Origin: Camelus bactrianus
Lineage: Eukaryota; Chordata; Mammalia; Artiodactyla; Camelidae
Assembly: GCF_048773025.1 (NCBI RefSeq)
Contig: NC_133564.1
Location: 36,792,645-36,856,644, forward strand
Reading direction: 5' to 3'
Length of the DNA stretch: 64,000 nucleotides
The notes below the pieces were generated by a model. That model saw nothing but the letters and a program-made list of their open reading frames with translations, did no database searches and had not been told where the DNA came from. Position numbers and translations under genes: made by a program. Below, one piece after another: positions 12,840 to 24,000 of this stretch. The stretch's first letter is position 1; each line of letters opens with the position of its first letter.

Positions 12840-13672
12840 TCACAATAAGCAATTCTGACACTAATTGACAAGAGTTAGCTCATTCCCTACTGGTTAAAGG
12901 CTTAGTCCCACAAGACTTCCCCTCAGTTCAGATGCCAATTACAAATCCCAGTTGTCACCTGTACTCCTGACTTACTGGCTATACACTGGAGTTTCCCACC
13001 ATCTCTTCCTCAGGTTCAATAATTTGCTAGGATGGTTTAAGAACTCAGGAAAGATAGTTTGCTTACTAGATTAATGGTTTATATTAAAAAAGGATACAAC
13101 CTATAAACAGCAAAATAGAATAGATGCATAGGGAAAGATATCAAGAAAATGGTGTGGAGCTTCCATGACCCCTTTGGATGTGCCACCTTCTAACCACCTC
13201 CACATGTTCATCAAGCCAGAAGCTCTCTGAACCCCTTCAGTTAGTTTTTTTTTTTTTCATGGAGAATTTCTTAGATATGGTTGAGTAAACTATTGGTCAT
13301 TGGTGATTAACTCAACTTTCAGCTCTTCTCTGCTCCCCAGTGGTTGGAGTATCAGGCTAAATATTCCAGCTTTCTAATAACATTGATTCCTCTAGCAACC
13401 AACTCCATTCTGTAGTGATCTAGGGGCTTTACAAAATCACCTCATTAACATAAACTCAGATGTGGTTGAAAGACACTTGTTATGAATAACAAAAGACTCT
13501 CCTTTCATCTTTATCAGTCTGGAGATATTTTAGGAATTGAGGACAAAAGACCAAAAATTATAAGAAAAGATAATTTAATCTCTCTCATCACATAGGGTTT
13601 TAAGAGCTATATACCAGGAATAAGGACAACAATCACATATGTATTTCTTATTATAAATCTCAATATCACATA
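12840..13672 (-). mobile_element. Old solo LTR, ERVL (MLT2-like)
   Basis: Reading on the minus strand the element starts with 'tgtgatattgagatttat' and contains the conserved 'cagatgtggttgaa', 'ccacctccacatgttca' and 'gccaattacaaatccca' stretches (given as + strand) of a common old mammalian LTR. I assign it to MLT2/ERVL from memory. No internal retroviral sequence accompanies it. It is strongly diverged, so ancient. Boundaries are approximate. Confidence 0.5.
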
Positions 13673-14372
13673 CCCATAATGTCTTGTCATTGGTGTCTGC
13701 AGGCCATTCTCCCTGCTGCTTTCCCAAGCAATGCCCACTGCTTCTCCCTGCCTAAGATCCAATTAGGGGAAAAGATAACAGTCTTTCAGGCAGCCCATGA
13801 GATGTCAGATCAATGTAAATGCAGTCTTCTCTGCTCTGTTTAGTTTGAAGAAAGGAATTGGAAACTCGATTGATGCCTTATATAGTCTATTTTATATATT
13901 CACTGGTAACCTCTTGCTCTAGGCATCTGTGGAGCTGTCTCTCCACATTATTCTTGAGAAATGCCTGCTGCTTCTTTCCACCTGATATCCAAGTTATACC
14001 ACCACCTACCCCTCTGCCACCCTTCCTTGAGATTCATTTGATGTGAAACAGAGACCTGAAGAGGCAGCCCTGACAGGTTAGAACATTATAAAATTCCCTC
14101 TCTCTGAATCAGGGGAGAGAATTGGAAAATGAGTTGCCAGTTTCTCAAAGACTTTATCACAATGGGGACCAAGGGCAACAAAAACACCACAGAATTTCCT
14201 ACCATTTTCAATGAGGCTCTTCTTGATTTGGTATTTGGTTAGTTGCTTTGGACCTTTGACTGTTTTATGGAACTACTGTAAGTTTATTCTAGCCAGTATT
14301 TTGGTTGTTTTTGATGTCTCCTTGGGGAAACAAGAGCTTAGAGCTCGCTAGTCTGTCATTTTGCTCAAGTAT

Positions 14373-14792
14373 GTAGATTTTTAATCCTTGCTCAATGACA
14401 TTCACTCAGCCTTTGTGAGAACCATTTACCTCATTTCCAAAGTAGTTATATTATTTTGTAACTTTCAGCCTCTTGTGAATATCAGTTTAGCTGGATATGA
14501 AAGTTATTATCAAAAGGCTTTGTATATTGTAGGACTTCAGTGCATCATAACAATAACTTTAATTATATTACTATTTTGAAGTAACACTTCGGAGAGTGAT
14601 AATATATTATTTCACTACCAACATCATGAGAGACTTGAGGGAATGATGGGGGAAAACCTCTGCGGTATGCTAATTCTAGGTTACATTTTGTCTCATGGAA
14701 AACACAGAAGTCTTACTTACCCTATTCTAAATTGATGGATGCTTTGTATAAGTCTGAGTTAGAGAATTACTTTATAATCTGATTTCCACTAG
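14373..14792 (+). other. Intron 1 end / GBP6 exon 2 upstream flank
   Basis: No repeat recognised. Three AG acceptors precede the start codon (ending at 14792, 14805 and 14813); the first follows a 'tttccactag' pyrimidine-containing context and is the likeliest exon 2 start, giving a short 5' UTR of 27 bases before the ATG. Confidence 0.45.
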
Positions 14793-14819
14793 GAAGCTCT
14801 TCTAGGTTTTTAGGTTGCC

Positions 14820-15009
14820 ATGGCATCCGGACCCAAATTGATGGACCCCGTTTGTCTGCTGGAAAGTGTCAATGAAGTGCTGTCAGTGAACCAAAAAGCT
14901 CTACAGATTCTTGGTGAGATTTCTCAGCCAGTGGTCGTGGTGGCCATTGTAGGACCATATCATACGGGAAAATCCTACTTGATGAACCGTCTTGCAGGTC
15001 AGAATCATG
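14820..15009 (+). CDS. GBP6: GBP6 coding exon 1 (start codon, P-loop)
   Basis: Encodes residues 1-63 plus one base. The ATG has G at -3 and G at +4, a strong Kozak context, and gives the family-typical MASGPK start. The exon holds the G1 motif [16 protein letters not shown] (45-60). It ends at donor 'gtgagt'. Glycine 45, Gly50, Lys51 and Ser52 are kept, but the position of the GBP1 arginine finger (48) is His (codon cat) and position 46 is Pro (codon cca). Confidence 0.95.
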
Positions 15010-18000
15010 GTGAGTATTGTACCTGGTCAAGGGCCAGTTGCTTGATTCTAGCTAATACCTCAGCTTCTTCATTTTTGTTCCTGATCATGTGTAGGGAGAA
15101 CCAAACTTCTCTTAACAAATCAACTTTCCACTCCTATTTCTCACTGCTAAATCACTATCTTACTCTAATTTGTTACCATATTCTATGTTTTATTCCTGTA
15201 AAGCAAAATTTCTCCTAACAAGTCACACAATCCTACCTTATTTTACATGCTTAATCACTTGACTCTTGCAATGGTGTCTACTCTCTCTTGAAACAATTTT
15301 TGCTTTTTTATGGAATATTCTCATCAACATATAAAGATGTTCAAATTTCTATAATCTTAAAAATATTTCCTGTATGTCATATCCTACTGTGGCTAACACC
15401 TCTCCTCACTTATGAAAAATAATTTTGTCCGACAAAAAATATAATCTTGATTTATTTTTTCCACTTTTTTCTCTTCCCATGTCTGTCTTCAGTCCATTTC
15501 TCTCTGGCTTTGAATCTCACCATTCTTTCAAGATACACTTGTTATGATTATCAGTGACCTCCATTTTGTCTGATTCATGGATTCCCCTTTGCCTCCATGT
15601 TGAGCCCTTGTGTGGTATCCTTATCACAATTAATATTCCTTCCTCCTTGAAACAGATGACACACAAAGTAGGATATTCTTGAGGAAATGGAGAAAGCACC
15701 ATCTCATATGCTGGGGTACTGACATTCCAAAGAACTGAGTCTGTAGCCCCCTGGTTGCTTAGACTGTCTGCTCTCACTGAATGCTGCTTTCTTCCCTCTC
15801 CTCACAGGCTTTCCTCTAGGGTCTACAGTGCAGTCTGAAACTAAGGGCATCTGGATGTGGTGTGTACCTCATCCACACAAGCCAAATCATACGCTGATCC
15901 TTTTGGACACTGAGGGCCTCGGGGATGTGGGAACGGTAAGGCAGAAATTCACAGTTAAATCCTTTTTATTCTGAATTTTCTCCTTATCTCTCCATGATCA
16001 TAGAAATTTTACTACTTTAATCTGTAAAATCTAGAAATCAATGATAGTAAATGAGGCAAACTATGGTTTGTTTGAATGTCAATTCTAGGTAAGATATCAT
16101 GGTGTATTAGATAAAATCTTTTATTCTTGGCACTGTGTGGATGACTTGATTACATTTAGTAAATCATTATTGAACAGCTGAGTTCCAGGCCTTTGGGCTT
16201 AGCACTGTAGATATCAGTGACCAAAGTAAAGGTCCTGCCCTAAAAGAGTCTCTAGTTCAATTGACAAGAACACATTATCTGCCGTCAGATTTAATACCAT
16301 GTATTTGGGAGAGAAGCAGGCTGGAGAGAGGAAGAAATTACATTGCAATCCCTAGTTACTGGGAATTCCATGGGAGTTCTGTGGCTGGAATGGCTTTATT
16401 GAGTTATCCAGAGTTTGGACAGGGGCGCTGATACATTTTTGAAGGGAAAGGCTGCTCCAGAAGCCTTTCTAATTAAGAGTGCTGACACCTGAAGACTGTT
16501 TTCCACCAGCACTCCCAACAGCTGGAGAATAAGTCCTTCAGTCTTGAAAGAACATCCAGGTAGCACCTGATTCGTTTTGAGAACTTACAGTTAAGCATAA
16601 GTAAGAAAGAGGAGAAACATCAATTTGTGAGTGAGGAAAGATTTCTGATTCACTTCCTTAGCTACCAGGTGAAGAGTGTATTTAAGGGTTGGATTTAAGA
16701 GATGGGTTTACATTTTCTATGATGAAGTTCATCAACTACTCACAGAGTGTTCTGGAAATCTGTGAGGCACCTCTGAATGTGCAAGTTCTATAAAAGTAAG
16801 TTTTTGTCCTAAAAGAAACATTTTAAGATGGATTTTTGGTGTTTTAACGTTATACTAATGGATGAAAATAATTATCCCTCCTTTTCCCCCTTTGAGACTT
16901 ATTTGGAAATAGTACCTACATTTATATAGCTCTCTCTTTTTTCTCAACGGAAATTAGAAAGTCTGTGTTTATTTTTTAACATTTTTTATCGAGTAATACT
17001 CATTTAACAATGTTGTGTCAAATTCTAGTGTAGAGCACAATTTTACAATTATTTATGAACATAAATTGTCATTGTTATTTTTGTCATAATATGACATAAA
17101 TATGTCATAAATATTCATTGTCACAATTTTTTTCGCTATGAGTTACCACAAGATCTTGTTTATATTTCCCTGTGCTATACAGTATAATCATGTTTATGTA
17201 TTCTGCATTTTAAAATCCCATTCTGTCTCTTCCTAATCCCTGCCCCCTTGGCAACCACAAGTTTGTATTCTATGTCTGTGAGTCTATTTCTGTTTTGTAT
17301 CTATGTTTTGTTTTGTTTTTAGATTCCTCATATGAGTGATCTCATATGGTATTTTTCTTCCTTTTTCTGGCTTACTTCACTTAGAATGACATTCTCCAGG
17401 AACATCCATGTTGCTGCAAATGGTGTTATGTTGTCTGTTTTTATGCTGAATAGTAATCCATCATATAAATATACCACGACTTCTTTACTCAGTCAATTGT
17501 TGATGGACATTTAAGCTGTTCCCATGTCTTGGCTATTGTAAATAGTGCTGCTATGAGCATTGGTGTGCAGTTGTCATTTTGAAGTAGAGTTCCTTCTGGA
17601 TTTATGCCCAGGAGAGGGATTCCTGGGTCATATATTAGGTCTATTCCTAGTCTTTTGAGGAATCTCCATACTGTTTTCAACAATGGCTTTCCAAGCTTCC
17701 CTCTCCCACTCTTAATGATTTATATGTCTTCTTTTACAATTTTGTGTTTATTCTTTTTGTAATTCATGGAAGTTATCTCCTTTCCAGTTATGAGTTTCTC
17801 ATTTTTGTAGCATCCTGCTTCTTTTTTATTTAGAGTAGACCTTTCAATATTTCTTTAAGCATGGGTATACAGTTGCTAAACTCTTTTAGTTTCTGCTTGT
17901 CTGTGAAATTATTTATGTCTCCTTCTATCCTAAATGAGAGCCTTGCTGGATAAAGTATCCTAGGCTGCATCTATTTTTTCATTCAGGACTTTGAATATAT

Positions 18001-21000
18001 CTTGACACTCCCTTCTGGCCTGTAGTGTTTGTGTACAGAAATCAGCTTAGAGCCTTATGAGGTGTTTCCTTGTAACTCACTCTTTGTTTTACTCTTGCTG
18101 CCTTTAGGATCACTTCTTTATCCTTCACTCTGGCCATCATGATTAGGATATGTCTTGGTGTGGGTCTGTTTGGATTCTTCCTGTTTGGGACCCTCTGAGC
18201 CACCTGTACTTGGATATCTGATTCCTTTAGGCTTGTGAAGTTTTCAGTTGATTTCTTCAAATACCTTTTCAATCCCTTTTGTTCTTTCTTCCCCTTCTAG
18301 AACCCCTATTATGCATAGATTGGCACACTTTGTATTATCCCTTAGGTCCCTTATATTGTTTTCATTGTTTTTTATTTGTTTTTCTCTCAGCTGTTCTGAT
18401 TGGGTGCTTTATGTTGTCCTGTCTTCTAGGTCAATTATTCATTCCTCTGCATTATCTAGCCTGCTTTGTACAGCCTTTAGGTTAGCTCTCATCTCAGCAA
18501 ATGAGTTTACTAATTCTACTTGGTTCTTCTTTATAGCTTCTATTTCATTTTTGACATATTTTATATCTCTAAACACTATTTCTTTTAGTTCGCTCAGTAC
18601 CTTGATCACTCATTTTTTGAAATCTTGATCTAGTAGGCCATCAATGTCTACTTCCTTGATCATGCTTTCAGGGGATTTCTCTTGTTCTTTTAATTGGGAG
18701 TGGTTCCTCTCCTTCTTCATATTGTTCATATCTCTCTGGCACTGTGGCTTAAGGAGTATCAGTTATCTAGTTCTCATGGAGATGCTGTGTTCTTAGTGAT
18801 TTTATTGAGAGGTCTTTACATGTTTGTCCTATTTCATGAAGTCAGCTTGCTGTTTCCAGAGGCCCTCTGTTGGCACCCTCTTCTGTGCTGCTCCCAGTGG
18901 CTGTTGGCTAGCAGATTGCACCCCCTCCCAACACTGGGTCATGTGCTGAGCTCTTATCCAGTGGGTAAGCAGGGTCACTCCCCCTCCTGATGCTGCAGTC
19001 AGATGCTGCACTCAGAGGAGGCAGGTGGGTGGATAGCGCCTTCTCCCAGCACCGTGGCCAGGTGCTGCATTTCTGCCAGGAAAGTGGGTTGCCACCCACT
19101 CTTTCCCAGCAACAGTCGCTCTGCTGCTGTGCAGCTGCCCACTTCGCCTCGGGTTGGTGTTCCGAAGGTGGGCTCGGGGAAGGTCACGGAACTGCCCCAC
19201 CTCTGCTCCATGCCAAATCTCACCTCCTTGTTTGCCTTGGTGGCTTGAGTTCTCTGACAGAACAGGGCAGAAAGATCCTATCTGCCTCCAGCTGTAAACA
19301 AGTCTCAGTCCTGCCTAGGAGGTTGCAGATCCCCCAGGTGCAGATTCAGGGCTCGGCCCCACCCTGGCCCAGGCACTGTGACCAGGAGAATATGGAAACT
19401 TGGCTGTGCCCCGCCTCTCTTCTCATGACAAGTGCCAGTAATGGCAGCACAGGTCTGAGGAGACAACGGCTATAGCACCCCTCCCCCCAGGGCACACCAG
19501 ACTTGTTGCTTTGATTTTTCCACAATTTATGGGGGACTGAGGTTGTTTTGCTCCGTATCCCTCCCAGCCATGGTACACAGAACCCTGCAGTCCCCTGGTA
19601 AGCCTCAGTGCAGCCACCCCAGTCCTCCGCCCAGTTCGGGCCACCTGCCCTGTCCCCAGCTGCCAACTCACATCTCGGGCTGGGTGTCGTGGGGAACCTT
19701 TGTGCCCATTTAACTCATTTCTGTTGATCAAGGGGTGCTCAGGGCAGATCTGAGCCTTCAAGGTTCCCCCTCCATCCCACTGGCCCCTCCTTTGAAGAGG
19801 TGAGACCCAGCAAACAAGTGCCAGTCCTCCTTTGCTGCTCCCTCCCAGCGGGATCAATCCCACAGTTTTGCTTTTTCTTCTTGCTTTTTCTCCTTTTTTC
19901 CTACCAGATTTTTGGCGTCTCTATCTTTCAAAGAGGACAATGTTCTGTCGGAGTTCGGCAGGTGATCTGGTTGGCTGAGTGGGTCTGTAGATGTGAGTTT
20001 TGGTGTATTTGTGGGAGAGGGTGAGCTGCAAGCATCCTTCTACTCCACCATCTTGCTTCTCCTGTGCTTATTTTTAAAGCCATATATCAAACAATAATAT
20101 AATCTTGTGTTGAAATAATTGTTTGCCGTAAGTGCTACTTCTTCTTACCCTAATTATTTTTAAAAATTGGATTTTGGGGAAATAAAGTAATGAATAGACT
20201 ATTATCCCCCCAAACTCCCATTTAGAAACTTCTCAGCATAAATCAGTTTTTGCATTTGCACTGGGAGCAACTTTACATGCCATTTATAATAAAAACAATT
20301 TCTGGTTTATGCCATTATTTAGACAATGCTATTATTTATACAAATTAGCCTGGGCTTTAAGGCCCTTGATTAGGCTGCATGAAAGCTCCCCTTAACTTCT
20401 CCAATTGCCATCAGCTCCAGTCAACTCAAATGACTCTATTTTAACTACAAGACCCCTGTATTCTCCCATCTCTAATTTTGTTTCTCTGGGTGTTTCTGTC
20501 TATGGGATCTCCTTCCTTTCTTCAGTTCCACATTTACCAGTTCTTTAATATTCAGATCAAGACTTTGAGGAAGGTTTCAGACCATATATTTTTTCTCCAA
20601 CTTTCATAGCTCTGTTCTTCCTTGATAGACTTCTAAATTTTAGTTTAGTGTTAAAGCTATAGGTTCTATTGCTTATATACATTACTGAGAGTAAGCCTTT
20701 TACAGATACTGCTATCTTTGTTGCACTTACTGTTATGGATGTTTGCCCACTGTTTTGAAATAGTCATATTGAAAGGAATAAGTTTCATTTTTAGCACTGC
20801 TTTTTTGAAATCTAAGAACAGTGGGGGATATTTAGTAGCTTCCTGCAATTATTTATTGATTGGATACAATTTAAATGCCCAGTTATACCAACTATGGTAT
20901 ATTTTATATGGACTCTGATTAATAAATATATGTAGAATGAATAAGTGCCCACACTCATCACTGCATACTTAATTGCACAACAGGTATTGTATTAGTTTTT

Positions 21001-24000
21001 CTGTATAAGTTATTTTACTTTATCAAATCGAGGAAAAAGAAAGCACTGTGAACATTAGAATCCTTTTATATATGAAAAATTTGCAAACACAAGAAATGTC
21101 TCTGTAATTATCAAAGTTGATATCCTCATTTACATCTGTCTTCAAGCAATTTCTTTGCATGGTGAGTATGTTAGCTGAAATAATAAATGAAACCATGATT
21201 GAATAAGTGTATGGAAGAATTTCTAATTTATGGGTAAACTTATAATTCTCTTGTTCTAATGTGCTTTCTAGGATGAGTCTAAGAAGGATTCGTGGATCTT
21301 TGCTCTGGCTGTGCTTCTGTGCAGTAGCTTTGTCTACAACAGCATGAGCACCATCAACCACCAGGCCCTGGAGCAGCTGCAGTATCCTTCCAGGTCTTGA
21401 ACCACTGTTTCACTGAATTCATGGGAATGGAGATAGAATCAGTCTCTCCTTCCCTGTCATTTAATTCCCTTGGGTGGAGCAGAGGGGACCCATGGCAAAA
21501 TAGAGTGTTTATAATGTTTTTATATTCGAGAAATTTGGGAATTGTTGGTAGTGTGTTTCTTTTCCTTAACCAAGTCCTAGTTATGTGACAGAGCTTGCAA
21601 AACTCATCAGGGCAAAGTCCTCTCAAACACCTGATAGAGTAGAAGATTCCACAGAATTTGTGAGTTTCTTTCCAGACTTTATCTGGACTGTACGGGATTT
21701 CACCCTAGAGCTGAAGTTACATGGTCAGCCTATCACAGAAGATAAGTACTTGGAGAATGCCCTGAAGCTGATTCCAGGTATCAGAGCATGGCCTGGGCAG
21801 TGTATGGTCCAATAGAGGGTGGGATCTACTAAACACTGTCCCTTATCTCTGTGATTGCATTTGTATTTGAGACTAAATCAATGTCTGTGGAAATGGTGGC
21901 TGAAAAGTGGGTTGCAAAGATCTACGGGCTACAGTTGAAGTTTACTTAAGAAAAGTAAAGTGTAAAGTGAAATTACTCAAAGCAAATTTGTTTTTTGCAC
22001 ATCTTTAAATTTAGCATTCAGATTTAAATGGGTGCTGAAACTTTCTGAAGACTAGACACTGTGTATCCTATTTTGGCTTCTGCTTGTTTCTGTTGAAGAA
22101 AACAACTAATCAGCTAGTTGTTAGACATGAAACTGCAGTGAAAAGCATATCTAATGAACAAAATATATATTTCACATACTATTCTTATCAAAGAGGGATA
22201 TATAATTTTCTAATCCTGTATAATTATATCATCTACAAAATGATTGTATGCTGTAAATAAACCTGAAGAAGTGACTGTCTTTACAATCTATGCCTTTTCA
22301 ATAATACTATTTATAAGAACATTCATTTTACCTTCCACATCATAGCTTTCTCTTAATTACCACATGTTTACCCATGATTTAATTACAAGGTAATAAATTA
22401 TTTTCGTTGGTTACATCTACAAGGATGTGTGTCTATTGAAACCTTGAGAAAAATATCAATTCCAATTTATTCATTCTTAATTTCATGCTTCTATTTATGC
22501 TTTCTCAAAACACCTATTGAGAAACTGGCTGGCAGGAGAGGAACAGATATAATCCTTTACCTCAAAGAGTTTATAGATTAGTGATGATACCTTAAAATTA
22601 CATTTCAGGTGCATTTACCCTTCAGAGGCTTTTGCTAAAAAAAAAATAGATAACACTGCATCAATTATTTTTAGCATCAAAACAGTTTTCCTTAAATAAT
22701 GAGGGTGTCATTCCTAATATTCCAATTTTTGCCCATGATCCCTTGTTTTTAGCTCTTCTTTTTGGTTCCACTGCTCAATTCCTACATGAGGTCGAGTTGA
22801 GTAGAAAGTTTCATCTGACCGTTCATCCTTTTAGCTGCTAGTTCAGTAGACACCTAATAGACAACCACTCTACTCTGTGCAGGTCTGGAGAGACCAGCCA
22901 TAGGTTTCCTTTACTGTATCAGATTTCTCCCTAAATTTCTCAACAGTTATATCATTGGTGTAAGTCTGATGTGCAAAGAATTATTGACTATTTATGCTAA
23001 AGGAGTTCTATGTGTAGAAGATGGCAAAGACACACAAATCCCTGCTGGAAGCACCTGTAGCCCCCTTGCCTCAAGACTCTCCACACTTTAATTCCTGTTT
23101 TTCTGTCCTCAGGGAAGAATCCTAAAGCCCAAACATCCAATCTACCCAGAGAGTGTATCAGGCAATTCTTTCCAAGACGGAAGTGTTTTGTCTTTGACCG
23201 GCCAACAAATGACAAAGAAATTCTAGCCAATATTGGGATGGTATCTGAAGACCAACTAGATCCTAAATTCCAGGAGCAAACAAAAAATTTCTGTTCTTAC
23301 ATTTTCGCTGATGCAAGGACCAAGACCCTCACAGAAGGAATCATGGTCACTGGGAAAAGTGAGTCTCTTTTTCCCATTTCCGTGGGGACTGATACATGCT
23401 GAATACTTTATATAATGAGTTTTCTAGTATTTTTGTTTGATTCTACAAAGAATTCTGATTTTACAGATATTTATACTCCATGAAGAAATCTGTATACTTT
23501 ATAATTATCTCACTTTGGGGGCTTAACAAATCCCTCCCCCAAATTGCAATTTTTGTCACTGATATCTGTGGCTTCCACTTATCTGAAAACATCCTTCACT
23601 TAGAATGAAATCACTCTCGGTATAAAAACAGAATACTCCATGTTTTCAAAGGAAGTCCTATACAGTAAGTGTTCTTCACAAGGAGAATTCAAAATATATT
23701 TTGAGAATTTAGAGTGGTCCAAAAATAAATATTAGCCCATAAATCACTGAAAATCCATTCAAAGCCTCAGAATTAGGAATAAATTAAGCATGGTACACCT
23801 TCCCTCATATGTCTACCTATGAAATCTATATTGTTTTCAATTTTTAAAGTGAGAAACCATATTTTCCAGGTAGTCCCTAGTATGTTAGATAGAAATAGAT
23901 ATTAAGATTTTTAGTTCTGTGGCCTGGAAAACCATAAAAATGAAGAGTCGGTAGGAAAATGAAGGCAATAATAGTAGAAGAATGTAGCGGTGCATGTGTG

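Larger units (their letters stand above)
10450..14372 (-). mobile_element. Old, long L1M copy, antisense, interrupted by two later insertions
   Basis: From 10450 to about 11030 the reverse strand matches L1 ORF2 (the + strand run 'gtggcctaaaatatggtct' is diagnostic). From about 11440 to 12370 it matches the ORF1/inter-ORF region of an old L1M. From about 13673 to 14372 it looks like an L1M 5' UTR. A camelid SINE (12374-12478) and an old LTR (about 12840-13672) sit inside. Reading order on the minus strand is 5' UTR, ORF1, ORF2, consistent with one element plus deletions. Coding capacity is gone. Confidence 0.65.

Noticed and set aside
18990-19475. 161-codon frame plus several overlapping frames on both strands, GC-rich
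   Set aside because: They lie in the GC-rich 5' UTR of the antisense L1, where stops are rare by composition.
19346-19863. Minus-strand frames of 106 and 146 codons
   Set aside because: Also within the L1 5' UTR, in sense orientation to the L1 but not its ORF1 or ORF2.
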